Positions 1-10,467 of a DNA stretch of 64,000 nt are shown piece by piece. A program made the position numbers and the translations under genes. The stretch covers positions 124,001 to 188,000 of the forward strand of contig CP111164.1 of assembly GCA_026367775.1 (NCBI GenBank), written 5' to 3'. The DNA is from Exserohilum rostratum. Taxonomy: Eukaryota; Ascomycota; Dothideomycetes; Pleosporales; Pleosporaceae. The notes beneath the pieces were generated by a model that was not told the DNA's origin, searched no databases, and saw nothing but the letters and a program-made list of their open reading frames with translations. Position 1 is the first letter of the stretch, and every line of letters begins with the position of its first letter.

Positions 1-1246
1 TTTTTGGACGAAGCGATGGAGCGAGGCGTTTGCGGTATCGCGGGGAGTTCAGGGCAGCCACAGTTGGATGGCGCTGGATGCAGCACTAGATGATGCTCGT
101 AATGTGTCGATGGCTGGTCGAGGGCAGCAGCACCACAATCGCCAGATTGTCCAGGCCCATGACGCACTAGCGACGACGACCTTGTTTGGCTGCCGTGGTA
201 GCAGTAGTACCCTTTTGCACGCAACGCTCGACTCCAAACCACAACCACAAAACAACACAACCACAGCAATGTCCCACCCCCTGCTTCTTTGGCCACCAGT
301 TCGCTCGCGCAATGCACCTCAAAACCGATGTTTGGTCCTTCGACTTCGGAAGTAATGGCTACAGCCGACGGCATGTCCGCCGCGCCGCCCATGGCGTGGG
401 CAAAGACCGACTGCGCATTCTACGTCACTGCGCCTCGATTCGCTCCATAGCCGCGACGCTATGTCATAAACCGTAGCTGACCCTAGAGGTTTGGGCTGTC
501 AGATTCAGGGTCACGCAGAGATCGTGATATTAGTGTCGGCACCACACTGTACGAACCAGCTCGAGTATGCCCTGCCGGCAACTTTTGGTGGGCGACAGGG
601 GCCGTGCATTGCAGGGGTTCCACCTCACCCCCATGTGCTTTCACTATCTCCGTCGACGCTCGTGCGCGCCTCTCTGCTTTCCTGCGCACCCTGTTCGTCC
701 TTGGACTGAGATGCTGAGCGATTCAGGCAATATCACCTGGCCCTAGCCACTGCTCACCCCAACCACAGTTCCAGGCGCACGGGGTACACCAGCTGAAAGC
801 CTCCAAGACGCGAACCCTCCCCACCCCTGCCATACCCAAAGACCTAGGCTTTTTCTCAGTCGACAAGCGAATGATCACAACGGCTGTGCTAACTGTCTTT
901 GACGCTCGCGTTCTAGCAACTTCCGGCTTACTGTGCACTTATCCCTACCCGTTTCCTCCGTTTGCCTAGTCGGCATGCACACTGTCAAAGATGCCTACCG
1001 GGTACGACCCACTCTCGTCTTGTCGTCCTACATCGTCTTGTTCCCTTTTACTATATATGCCGCCCTTCTCCATATCGAGTCAGGATTTACCACACATCTT
1101 ATTTCACTCTAATCAACTGCTCCTTTTCTTGCTTTGCCTCGCGAGCGTTCAAGCCATCAAGTCTTCAAGTCTTTTTTCTTCTACTTCTTCTTCTTCGGAC
1201 TCATAAAGTCTCCATCACAGCGCCATCACAACGCACTTGCATCAGC
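1..1246. other. Intergenic region upstream of the small Cys/His-rich gene
   Basis: No ORF here looks like a protein I recognise; the open frames on both strands are short and overlap one another. The right part looks like a promoter: a TATA-like ctatatat stretch lies at 1051-1058, and a pyrimidine-rich tract of TTC/CTT runs through about 1158-1200, just before the ATG at 1247. CT-rich tracts before start codons are common in filamentous fungi. The left edge could contain the end of a gene outside the window, but nothing supports one. Confidence 0.5.
1053..1058 (+). promoter_or_regulatory. TATA-like element upstream of the small Cys/His-rich gene
   Basis: The motif TATATA sits about 190 bp before the ATG at 1247 and is followed by a CT-rich tract at about 1158-1200. 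The order TATA, CT-rich tract, ATG is typical of fungal promoters. The transcription start has not been determined. Confidence 0.35.
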
Positions 1247-1483
1247 ATGTGCTATCAAGTTGTCGAACGCTACTCAGTCTGCCGATGTCTATACTATAAA
1301 CACGCCATCGACCCGTGCGCCGCACATGGACAACGCGGACACGTGGTTCAAGAAAAGACAGTACTTGTAGGCTATGCTTGCAGTGTACATAGCAGCAATA
1401 GGCCCGAAATCAACTATGATACCGGTATCCTTCCGGACTCTGGCTATGGAAGCGGCTCGTACCATCTTGGACCGTTGCGTTGA
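1247..1483 (+). CDS. Small conserved Cys/His-rich fungal protein (hypothetical)
   Basis: This intronless frame encodes 78 residues. The frame is open further upstream (from 962), but the ATG at 1247 follows a CT-rich tract and starts the part that looks conserved. The N-terminal half is dense in possible metal ligands: C2, C12, C14, H19, C24, H27, H32, C45 and H48, in the pattern YSVCRC...H...DPC..HGQRGH...GYAC..H. From memory this resembles a family of short uncharacterised proteins in filamentous ascomycetes that begin MCYQV/MCFQV and share the YSVCRCLYY and QEKTVLVGYAC blocks. The C-terminal third is rich in Gly, Ser and Tyr and looks unstructured. There is no signal peptide or membrane segment. 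A zinc-binding role is inferred from the spacing alone. A small RING-like or zinc-ribbon fold is possible but unproven. Confidence 0.6.
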   Translation: MCYQVVERYSVCRCLYYKHAIDPCAAHGQRGHVVQEKTVLVGYACSVHSSNRPEINYDTGILPDSGYGSGSYHLGPLR

Positions 1484-4415
1484 AAGCACAAGACAAACTT
1501 TAAAGAGGCTTGTGTTCGATACCAAGAAGCCAGTCAACACTACCCTCTGCGGGGTCGCTTCGCTGTTGCGTATTGCTCGATATTCTCGCTTTTTCGAGCT
1601 GGTTACTCGATGCCGCCTATTCCAGCATTTCCGCCATATGCTTGTTTGCATATTTGGCCACCTTCGCATCAGCACGGAGTTATCTACGGTTGAAGCATAA
1701 TCATGGCAGGTCACATGTACGAAAGACAACGAGGGAATTGGCGTTTATTTGGGGTTGTATTATCGGCAACGAGGGCTTGGGGGGGTCATGTTCTGCAGAA
1801 AAGCTGGCTGGGACAGAGAGCAGCACGATCAGCCAAAGCCCTCTCCGCATTACTCAGTCGCTGTTGCTGCGAATTTCGTAGCGTCCGTCTTGAATACTGT
1901 TACACTATTTTTACTCTACTTCCAAGTCTGCCTTGCGCGCGAACCCAGCACGGTAGCACGCTAATCCAGGACGGAAAAATTCTCCTTGTCCAATCCTGAA
2001 TTTTGACATTACTTAACCTTTTAGTGCCCTGTAGCAACTTTGGAAACTAACCACATGAAACAAACGGAAGCGTCGTGAACGTTGACAGGTGCATTAGACG
2101 TGCACCCGACGTCATCCGTGCCAAGCTGACCCGCTTTTTGGACGCACGTGTGCGTACTACGTTACCGCCTCTTCCCGTACCAAACGACCCTGCAAACACT
2201 CACCACTCGCCTGTTTCGTCGGTGTGAGAAGCGCCACTTGCAACTCCACGTTGCTGCTAAATCACCTAACAGTCTGTGGCTGCTCCATATGTCGACATGC
2301 GCCCGCCCCCAACCTGCACTGTCGACTCATTCCTCGGATTTTTCCGACCACGCCGGTCAACGTATTTCGGCTTCTCCAGATCTCGGTCACCCGGGCTGAT
2401 TGCGCCACAATCAGTCGCTTTTGCATACGCGTGCTCAAACGCGATACGCTTGCGCAATGCCTCTACAACAATCCGCTGCTTCCGCTGCTGCCAGGTATCT
2501 CGGCTTCTTTGATGCCGACGGCGCGCAGCCAAGCTGTATGCAGGGTTGAATTGGCACCTTTTCCGCCGTTACGGACATCATCTCTGCCGTGTCCGAACAT
2601 CTGGCCGCCACAGGTCTTTGGTGTGTTTAGGGCAGGGCTGGTGTGGCGCATCTACTGTCCTAGCTCAATGGCTAGGCATCCAGTTATCACGACTTTTGGT
2701 TGGTGGGGTTCATGGTGCACCATCATCTCCTGGCCAGACCTCGACCATTAACGCCGCTGCGATTCTGCGCATTCTTGTATACTAATCTAGGTCCTTGCTC
2801 CGAGTGTCCAACTCCAATCGCGCAAACTCGCAACGAGTTGACGTCTCCAGGGCCTACGTTTCTTGGCTTGTCATCTTGCCCTATTCCACTCAAGCCCAGG
2901 TTTAGGTGCGAGCCAATTACCAGAACGAATACATGGCAATCTCGGAGCTCTGATGGCCTATGTATGCCTCCATACACTTGGTCGCAGAATGGGTCGGGGA
3001 AACCTGATCATGTTATTACCCTATTAGGCAATAGCTCAAGCCGTTCCCAGGACCTCCCGAGCGGCCGCTACCGAGTGGCACAGCCAGCCTTGTGGGCCTC
3101 CGCTCCGTATCAGATAGCTGTGGGTCATCGGAAGGCGGATCGCGGGTCTACAATCTGGCGCCATCTGTCGTTTCCAACACACTGGCAGCCGATGTTGCAA
3201 GGGCCCTTGCATCATCCTTGTCACCCTATCTGCCTTGTGATCTGCAGTTAGATATGTCATGGCAAATCCCATGTGCTGATTTTAATTTGAATTTCATCAG
3301 GAGAGTGGTACTGCGGTTTCGTTGGGCAACAGGCTAATCAGATGAGGACTGTACGGTGTTGCTTACACTGCTTCATCAAGACATATGTCCGAATTTCATT
3401 CTTCCCCGCCACTTCAATGGCCACTAGTAACCCTACTTGAATGATATCACGCTTGTCCTTTGTCCAATGATTTTGCTTCCATCTTTCACACTGCTCACAA
3501 TCTTCTCCACAACCGCTCCTGCGCCACACTACACGCCGCATCACAACCACTAATCCAGTAATACTCCCGCACATGCATATATACACCATTTACAGCAATA
3601 CATGCGCAGAAATAAACCACTTTAGCACCACTAGCCACCTCCCCAACTCTCTCACTATCACACCGGAAACCTCAAACCAAAAGTCGTGTAACAGTAACCC
3701 TCAAGCAACTCCACATCCCCCGGTTCTCGCTGCACAATCGCCAGAAAATACCCGATTCACGCATATCTCCGAGAAAGGAAATCCCATTACAAATAGCGAG
3801 ATTTGCCTTGCATGAGGTGTTTGCGTAGTCCCTTATCATCACCGGTGAATAGCATTCTAGCAGTGTTACTGACTGGCTCTAAATCATTTCAAAGGGCGCG
3901 CGCTGGATCCCGTGCCTTCTGCCTACGTGTGCCTTCTGCCTGTTTGCCTTCTTCTTCCTTCGTTCATTCGGTAGATCAAACGGGAGGGAGATATGGTACT
4001 TGATTCGATGGTTGTGTCGAGAAAAAATGGAAAGTGGTGGTGTCGCTTGGCGTGATGCTGTTGGCTATGCGGTGTGGTGTAGTGTAGTGAAGATTTGGGG
4101 GCCAAGAAGGACGCGTGTGGCGGTTGGTGGCTGGAGCAGGGGGGAAAGAAATTGTGGCTGCAGTGTGGCTGTAATGTGCTGTGGTCATGTGTTTTGATGA
4201 ATCTGGTATTTCTTGCGAGGATAAGAAGAAAGGGGCTTTTGCCATGGCCATTCGGTGAGTCGAATGTTGCGGTCATGACATTAACAACCGCTTGGTATTT
4301 TCCATACACTCGGCGCTTGTAAGTTATGTAGCGTATGCGGAAAAGCGATGAATTGTTAAAATACGTTTTTTTTGATATAGGTCAGATTGATATACATCTC
4401 CGTACCTCCATTACC
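1484..4415. other. Long intergenic region without recognisable gene
   Basis: About 2.9 kb. Many overlapping frames of 60-180 codons occur on both strands, but none has a recognisable motif or a convincing exon-intron structure. Most run antisense to another frame of similar length. A stretch near 2660 (TAGCTCAATGG) resembles a tRNA A box but has no matching B box or acceptor stem. The right part, about 3560-3760, is A/C-rich. I see nothing else to annotate. Confidence 0.45.
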
Positions 4416-7022
4416 TCATTCAAGGACAATGGTTTCAAACTCTGGTGATGCTTCAAGCCATCTCTTGAGATAGATTCTTCCAATGCCTATCCGCTGGTAT
4501 ATGGTTATGCTTTCCTTTTGGACTGGACTCGGTGCAATCAGCAAAACCTCCAATGAAGGCACTTCACGCCTGGGGTGAAGAATATTTCCGTCAGCATCCG
4601 AAATGAGCAAGGTGGAAATGTGCTTGCGCATGGCCCGATATCGCTCAAGGACCTCTTCTTCTTCTTCGCCTTTGTACGCATACCAAGCTCTTTCATCGGC
4701 TTGAGGATGGTCAGGACAATCCAAAATATGTTCCTCTGGCCTCATTGAGGACCTGCCTTTTGAGCAAGGGCATTCGTTCGCATACCAATCTTTTGCATCG
4801 TGTTGAGGATGGTCCGGACATTCCACAAAATGTTCCTCAGGCCTCATTGAGGACCCGCCTTTTGAGCATGGACATCCGTAGAACTCGCTTATTGACATGG
4901 TCATATTATCGTTGCACTTTGGATCGCCTACGAAACGTGGGAAGGCCACATTCAATGAAACGGCGACTGAGATGAAGTCCGCACATATCTGGCTCGAATC
5001 TTGAAAGATCTGTTCAGGTGCCACATCCAGTTCCACATGTCCCGCAATTCTGCCGTTGTGCCGAACTAGAAACAAATCTCTGTCATATTCAGCATGAAAC
5101 TTCGATTTGACGGGCTTTTGGTCCAGAGTAAATGACGCCTTCTGGGTATAGACGAGTATACGTCCCGTGACGTCTGACAGATTGTCTGGAATATCCTTGA
5201 ATATTTCTTGTTCGTCGTAATCGCCAAAAACATGTAACCAATATGTTGAAGGGCACATTGGACTCCAGCTTTCGGCAAGTCTTTGCACATGCTCTTCCGT
5301 AGGGCAGTCAATCTTGAACGAGTCTGGTACACTGGAGCGTATACATCCCATGTTCCATGCGAGTATTGCCGCAAACAGGTGTCCCTTAAGCAGTCTGGCA
5401 TATCGCTCAAGCGGCTTAGGTGGCCCAACTGCTCTTTTTGAGCTGCATCCGTGTCCATCTTCAAATCTACCCCAGTAGGCAAGGCCGTACAGGAAACCAG
5501 TGTCTTCAACAAACTTTACAAATCCATCTATGCATGCCCAAGACCACGTGGGAAACACTGCTGTGTGTTCGGTGTCTTGTACCAAGCGACGGTCTTTGCA
5601 GCATTTCCATAGAATTCCCGCAGAGAAGTTATCCCATGGCAATCCAAATGATACCCGATCACCACAAAGCGTCTGCAGTATGCCGGAAAATGCCCGAAGT
5701 TTGTCTGTCCAAAAACTTAGTTTCCTCACGCTGTATTCTTCAATTTTAGGGAGGACGCCCTCAGGGATACTAAATGAAGAGAGGGTACTCCCGGATTCAG
5801 ATTCCCTTTTGAGCTCCCCATTGGACTTTTCGTACAGATACAACTCGTACTTTGTAAAGAACAGCAGCGTTGAGGAAGCCATATATTCCTGGTATGTCCA
5901 AGCACGTTCCCACCATGCAGAGTGGCGAAGAAGGAATTGGAGGTCTTCTGAATTTTCCACTAATGAAAAGTCATCAAGCAGTTTCACTTCCTTCTCTGTT
6001 TCTCTTGCGCGGCTTACTCCAGCAAGTCCATGCGCGGCGCTGGCACCTGCTGCATCTATAATAGTAAAAATTGCTTGGCAGTAAAGATTGGCCATCTGAT
6101 TTAACTGTAACGAGTCGGTACCCAGTTTGTCTTGTATGATACAAAGGCGGTCAACCCATAGAAAGCGCTCATCCAGGCGGTTGCACACTTCGATAGCATC
6201 GCGAATCGTGGTTGGTAGGTCGACATTGACCAGCGCTCCAGGAGACATAAGTCTATCAATGTTTTTGCTCGTCAATTTCAGGTCTTCCACACGCCCTTCA
6301 CCCCATACGTATGAGAGTGCAACAAACGGGCAGCCCTGAGGTAGAGGAACGATGCAATTATACTTGATATCAATGACAAGAACGTTCTGAAGCGGCTGTT
6401 TGACTAACAATCGTTTCGAATGTTCTCTCTGGGGGTTCGATGCTCCTCGATTCTCGAGGACACTCTGTAACCACCGCCAATCAATTTTTGGGTGGAGACG
6501 TCGTTCACCATCGCGGGATTTCCTGGCACTGAAGGTTATACTTGGAATTTCCATCCTTGAAGGTGTGATTGAGAAAGATTGATAAGCATTCCAATCGTCA
6601 ATGCTAATTTCGATGCGTAGCCCTGATCTTGAAAGTTCAGAAGCATGAGATTTAGCCCCTTGCTGTTTGATTGCGCAAGACAGGAGGAAAATCCACAAAT
6701 CGCACGTCTCTGAGGACTCTTTGTGGTCGTAAGACACAAGAACATATGAGTTTTCAGGACAGCAGTTTATCAGATGCCAGATTCGGATGTGTCGGCAGGC
6801 TACGCATAGGCGTGCGTGAGAGTGTGATAATTTGGGATCGCATGTAGTACAGGGCTCGTGCAGAAAACGAAAAGTCGACAGACCCCATGGGCTATGTGTT
6901 ATTTGGTGTGATTGGCAAATCTCACAAGAAGTATCATTCTTGAGCTCTGTAGACTTTGTGGCCTCGCTAGCTGGAGATAGCGTATGTACAGAAGTGTCGT
7001 TTTCTGGATCGGCAGGCTCCAT
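4416..7022 (-). CDS. HET-domain (heterokaryon incompatibility) protein with C-terminal tandem repeats
   Basis: The uninterrupted frame gives 868 residues from the ATG at 7022. The frame stays open to an ATG at 7205, adding 61 residues with a hydrophobic patch, but 7022 starts the more typical acidic/polar N-terminus. HET domains mediate non-self recognition and cell death after hyphal fusion. The three HET signature blocks are visible: VALSYVWGEG near residue 235, FLWVDRLCIIQD near 288-298, and WWERAWTYQEYM near 370-381. The N-terminal 80 residues carry CxxC pairs (CEIC, CTTC, CVAC), a common zinc-finger-like lead-in of HET proteins. Residues about 714-781 are two near-identical 34-residue repeats, each with CPCSKG, RPEEH and CPDHPQ. 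An acidic EEEEE stretch follows. The partner and trigger are unknown. A second HET gene lies at 45245. Confidence 0.88.
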   Translation of the reverse strand: MEPADPENDTSVHTLSPASEATKSTELKNDTSCEICQSHQITHSPWGLSTFRFLHEPCTTCDPKLSHSHARLCVACRHIRIWHLINCCPENSYVLVSYDHKESSETCDLWIFLLSCAIKQQGAKSHASELSRSGLRIEISIDDWNAYQSFSITPSRMEIPSITFSARKSRDGERRLHPKIDWRWLQSVLENRGASNPQREHSKRLLVKQPLQNVLVIDIKYNCIVPLPQGCPFVALSYVWGEGRVEDLKLTSKNIDRLMSPGALVNVDLPTTIRDAIEVCNRLDERFLWVDRLCIIQDKLGTDSLQLNQMANLYCQAIFTIIDAAGASAAHGLAGVSRARETEKEVKLLDDFSLVENSEDLQFLLRHSAWWERAWTYQEYMASSTLLFFTKYELYLYEKSNGELKRESESGSTLSSFSIPEGVLPKIEEYSVRKLSFWTDKLRAFSGILQTLCGDRVSFGLPWDNFSAGILWKCCKDRRLVQDTEHTAVFPTWSWACIDGFVKFVEDTGFLYGLAYWGRFEDGHGCSSKRAVGPPKPLERYARLLKGHLFAAILAWNMGCIRSSVPDSFKIDCPTEEHVQRLAESWSPMCPSTYWLHVFGDYDEQEIFKDIPDNLSDVTGRILVYTQKASFTLDQKPVKSKFHAEYDRDLFLVRHNGRIAGHVELDVAPEQIFQDSSQICADFISVAVSLNVAFPRFVGDPKCNDNMTMSISEFYGCPCSKGGSSMRPEEHFVECPDHPQHDAKDWYANECPCSKGRSSMRPEEHILDCPDHPQADERAWYAYKGEEEEEVLERYRAMRKHISTLLISDADGNILHPRREVPSLEVLLIAPSPVQKESITIYQRIGIGRIYLKRWLEASPEFETIVLE
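4678..4881 (-). repeat. Two tandem 102-bp (34-codon) repeats inside the HET gene
   Basis: Two direct copies lie head to tail, 4678-4779 and 4780-4881, exactly in frame, so each adds 34 residues. Each copy carries CPCSKG, SSMRPEEH and CPDHPQ, and the copies differ at scattered positions in DNA and protein. The C-x-C, H, C, H spacing could bind a metal, which is inference. High similarity at DNA level points to recent duplication or gene conversion. Confidence 0.85.
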
Positions 7023-7939
7023 GGCTCGAGATGATGAATGTGAACAAATCCTGCGTTGCAATGGGATCCAGAAAACCAGTGGAAGAGCAGTCAAAACCAG
7101 TGAGTAACAAGAATTGCGGTGATGTCTTTTGTCCTCGAGTAGGCTGAGCAAGGTTAATAACATGCAAACAGTCTTGGCAGGCAAGCGCAGCAACCGCGAA
7201 GGCACCTACACAGCAGGGAGCTGCGCCACAGTGGAGTATTTAGGTCCGGCGTCCAACCTGACTTTCCGGCCTTGCCTACGTACCGCCGAAAAACTGCCTA
7301 AACTACTCGAGCCACGCCCACTCACCACCAATATTTCCATCGTCGTCGCACCCGCCGCCAACAGAAAACATCATCACGAAAGACGAGCAGGAATAAAGAT
7401 TATTTGTGTTTTCCGCGCACGAGCCCATGCGAATCAATAGATTGACGTTAGACTATATAAATCTACATGAGCGTGCATTGGCGCATTGTTTGAACATCTG
7501 GGGCTGGAAAATCGTTAAGTGATGTTCGCTTGAACGCAGCATCTTATGCGTGAAAGAGGTGTTCGTAGTTGTCGTCCGCATAAGACGCGCGAGAGGGTTG
7601 GTAAAAGAAACAAAAAAACAAAGGCTCGTCATAATCCTCCCAAGCGTATATATGTCGTGAAACCCATGGGGGCAGCCCCATTAACCAGCAGCAATAACCA
7701 TCAATCGTTAAAAGAAGGATCCATTGAGAAAGTGAGCGGAAGACGACCTCGAGTACGAGGTGCGTGCGTGCGCGCGTGGGTTGATGAACAAGATGAGAGA
7801 AAGAAAGAAGAGAGTCGTTATCATAATATGCACAGGAAAGAAAGGAAGAAGATTGTTGAGTTGTTCTGTTGCACAAGGCGGCGACAGAAGAGTTGGCACA
7901 GATGGATGTCCAGGTGAGGGGTTGGAGAGGAGAAGGCTC
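7023..7939. other. Intergenic region between HET gene and EsdC-like gene
   Basis: The part nearest 7022 is the presumed 5' leader of the HET gene, possibly with a leader intron, since the frame stays open to 7205. Around 7440-7460 is an AT-rich stretch (actatataaat). Next to 7940 the sequence is the expected 3' untranslated region of the EsdC-like gene. No further gene is supported. Confidence 0.4.
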
Positions 7940-8728
7940 TTAAGAGCGGATGACGACACCCTGGCGGCGGGTGGTCTTCTCCTCGTACACGTACTCGTCC
8001 TCGGAGGAGCAGTCGGATGAGTCGTCCGAGTATCCGCAGCGCGCACCACCGCAGTCAAGCTTGACGCGGTCACCAGCGCGGGTGATGCCGTAGCGTTCGC
8101 ACGTGCAGCATGAGCTACCAGAGCTGACACTGGACGGGCTAGAGCTGTTTGTCGAGCGGCTGGTGAGCGAGGGAACGTCGGAGTCTTCGTCGGAGCTGTA
8201 CTCGGAGTCGTCGGATGACTCTTCGAGCTTCTGCGTGGCAAAGCGGCGGTTGAGCTCCTCCAGGGTGGTCTTGTCGTACTGAGTGTTGATGACTTGGCGG
8301 GTCTCGTGGGGGCGTTGTGGCTTGGGTGCGACGATGCGCTCTGGGCTGAGGCCACGGCCCTTGGGGATGCTGGCGGTCGAGACACGGCGGGACTTGCGGT
8401 CGGCACTGGAGGAGCTGGTCTTGGAGCTTGACTTGGCGGCGGGGATGTCGATGATGTTGAGCTTGCGGCCAGTGGTGGGTTCGGTTGTGTGGTCTTTGGC
8501 GGGATCATGCGAGACGTGGTAGCCGTCGATGATGTAGTAGTACCAGTATCGTTGTCCCTGCTTCAGTGTCTGACCTTGGAACTTGAAGCATCCGACCCAG
8601 CCACCAGACTTCTTGGGGTCCTTGGAAAGCGGAAGCTGACCCTGGTAGCCATCCCAGGAACCGAGCAAGTGCACGGTCTTGCAGTTGGAGGAAGTACGGA
8701 GAGTGAAGTTGAGCTGGATAGCGGCCAT
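7940..8728 (-). CDS. esdC: EsdC-like protein with N-terminal AMPK1/CBM48 glycogen-binding module
   Basis: A single-exon frame of 262 residues, close to the length I recall for Aspergillus nidulans EsdC, an early sexual development protein. Residues 1 to about 95 form a glycogen-binding (AMPK1_CBM/CBM48-like) module: LNFTLRTSS at the start, VHLLGSWDGY, the LPLSKDP loop, GGWVGCFKF, and WYYYIIDGYHVSHDP. The middle is rich in Ser, Arg and acidic residues and likely disordered. The C-terminus has a cysteine cluster (SSCCTCERYG, then CGGARCGY, then DCSSEDEY) that may bind metal. Some databases label the family a GTP-binding protein, but I see no G-box motifs. It probably acts in the cytosol. A role in sexual development is inferred from the Aspergillus relative. 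A 266-codon overlapping Pro/Ser/Thr-rich frame is a shadow. Confidence 0.8.
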   Translation of the reverse strand: MAAIQLNFTLRTSSNCKTVHLLGSWDGYQGQLPLSKDPKKSGGWVGCFKFQGQTLKQGQRYWYYYIIDGYHVSHDPAKDHTTEPTTGRKLNIIDIPAAKSSSKTSSSSADRKSRRVSTASIPKGRGLSPERIVAPKPQRPHETRQVINTQYDKTTLEELNRRFATQKLEESSDDSEYSSDEDSDVPSLTSRSTNSSSPSSVSSGSSCCTCERYGITRAGDRVKLDCGGARCGYSDDSSDCSSEDEYVYEEKTTRRQGVVIRS

Positions 8729-10467
8729 TGTGGTGTTATCCTTTTCTTTCTGTTGTAAAAGCTGGTATTATGATGTGCTTTTTTTTTCTTTCAAATCGTC
8801 CAATGCCAAACTAATGGATAGACGTCAAGATTGCTGATGAAGCTGTGTGTGTTGAGAGTTTCGCTGGGATTTGCGAGTTTGCGTTGTCGGTGTGGTTTTG
8901 GTAGTTCGTTTCGAGCAAGTAGAGCTGAGTATTACGTTGGAGTGGACCGGCCACTGAGAATGGAATTATTGCAAAAAAGGGTGGGTGAGGGGGACGTCGG
9001 TAGTGTAGTGATTATTAGATGGCACCAGGCCTGGGAGAGAGTAGAGAGGAAGAAGGGGAGGGGGAAAAAGAATAAAAAACGAACACAACAACTCTGAACT
9101 TGACACACTTGCTGAAGAAAAAAAGTCGAGATGGGAGCGGCGCCTGGCCTACTTATCTACAGACTGCATCGCACAGCAGCGGGGTTTCGATTGGGCGTTG
9201 ACGAGGGGCTGGCGAGGCAGCATGGCGCTAGGCCGACTATGGGCCCGACATGGCCGCTCCCGGTAGCGAGTGATTGATTGCGCAGTATAGCGACGCCATT
9301 CGAGCAGGGTGTGGGCTGGTAGCGGATGTGGAGAGCAGTCTATCGAATGTACGGCGAGCGCTTGACGGTGGTGCGAGAGTGGTTGACGACTTGACGTGTG
9401 TAGCCGGGCGTTCTGGTCCGGCGCCCTCATTGGCCAGCATGGGCGGGGAATACATGAGTGGGCCGTCACGCGGCGCACGGGCGTTGGGTGAAAACACGCG
9501 ACCAATCAGCGGCGCCAGCGAGCTCTACCATGTGATGTCGGGATGTGCGAGCTGCAGATTAGTTTCTTTCACACTGCATAATGGACGGGGAGCTGCGCTG
9601 ACGACAGATGCAGAGAAATTTGCTTTCCAGGTTGCTGCCTTGATCGGCCTGCAGTTTTCCTCCTTTGCCCCATGCAGACCTATTTACAGACATTTCGGGC
9701 CCGCAATATCTCCTCAATCCAATGGTGCGCCCGTGACGACCTTCCGGTGAGCACCTAATATCCCAAAACGGTCGCATGGGCGGCTAATATTTTTAGTGGC
9801 GTATGCTGCTATCCAACCACAACACCGCATCGCTCACTTCACTCAGCTGCGCAATGAGCATCCTTTCCTGTCACACTGCCGTCACGACGCCCACTGCCTC
9901 GTAAGCTTCGCCAAGACATATGTCGGCAGAAGAAGGGATCAGGGTGGGAAGAGGCGCGAATGCGAACGTCGTGGGGCTCCTGCGGCACAGCGCTTCAATA
10001 CCAGGTACGCGAGAGGCACACAGTCTGCACGGCTTGCACTGCACATGCCCTCCATGATACGCAAGAAGCAGGGCAGATATCGCGTCGTCATTGTACCACC
10101 TAGGCTCTTTAGCAGGCTCAGTGAGATACAAACTTGGTCCGTTGATGTCTCGTGCTCAACTTCCTACTCCACTTTGATGCCCATCCAGCCCACATTCATC
10201 CGATATTAGAGTGAGCAACGGCAAAAAAAAATGCCCCAGGCCTAGGCGCCCACGCGCCGTGAACACCCCAGATGCGCCATCTCCGATGCTGCACCAATGA
10301 CAAACAACAATGGTCACGCACACCAGCCATTCCACTGACTAGTTTCCCAACAGGTTGACGCAATTATTGCATCGTGACCAGGCCATAGCATTGCCAGAGG
10401 CTGGTGGTTGTTTATCCCACCGTGACAAAAAATCATGGATATTACACACAACAGTCGCTCAACTAAA
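8729..10467. other. Intergenic region upstream of the EsdC-like gene
   Basis: About 1.7 kb. The part next to 8728 is the leader and promoter of the EsdC-like gene, with A-rich and G/A-rich stretches (8770-8790, 9040-9080) that read as pyrimidine tracts on its coding strand. The part near 10467 is 3' flank of the ADIP-like gene. Frames of 86-158 codons between 9150 and 10210 overlap in several phases and carry no recognisable motif. Confidence 0.4.

Noticed and set aside
1289..1729. 146-codon minus-strand frame overlapping the small Cys/His-rich gene
   Set aside because: No recognisable motif; antisense to the better-supported small gene.
2660..2740. tRNA-like A box (TAGCTCAATGG) with a GGTTCA downstream
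   Set aside because: The B box does not match GGTTCRANNCC and no acceptor stem pairs.
7708..8508. 266-codon minus-strand frame rich in Pro, Ser, Thr
   Set aside because: Overlaps the EsdC-like gene in another phase; low-complexity composition typical of a shadow frame.
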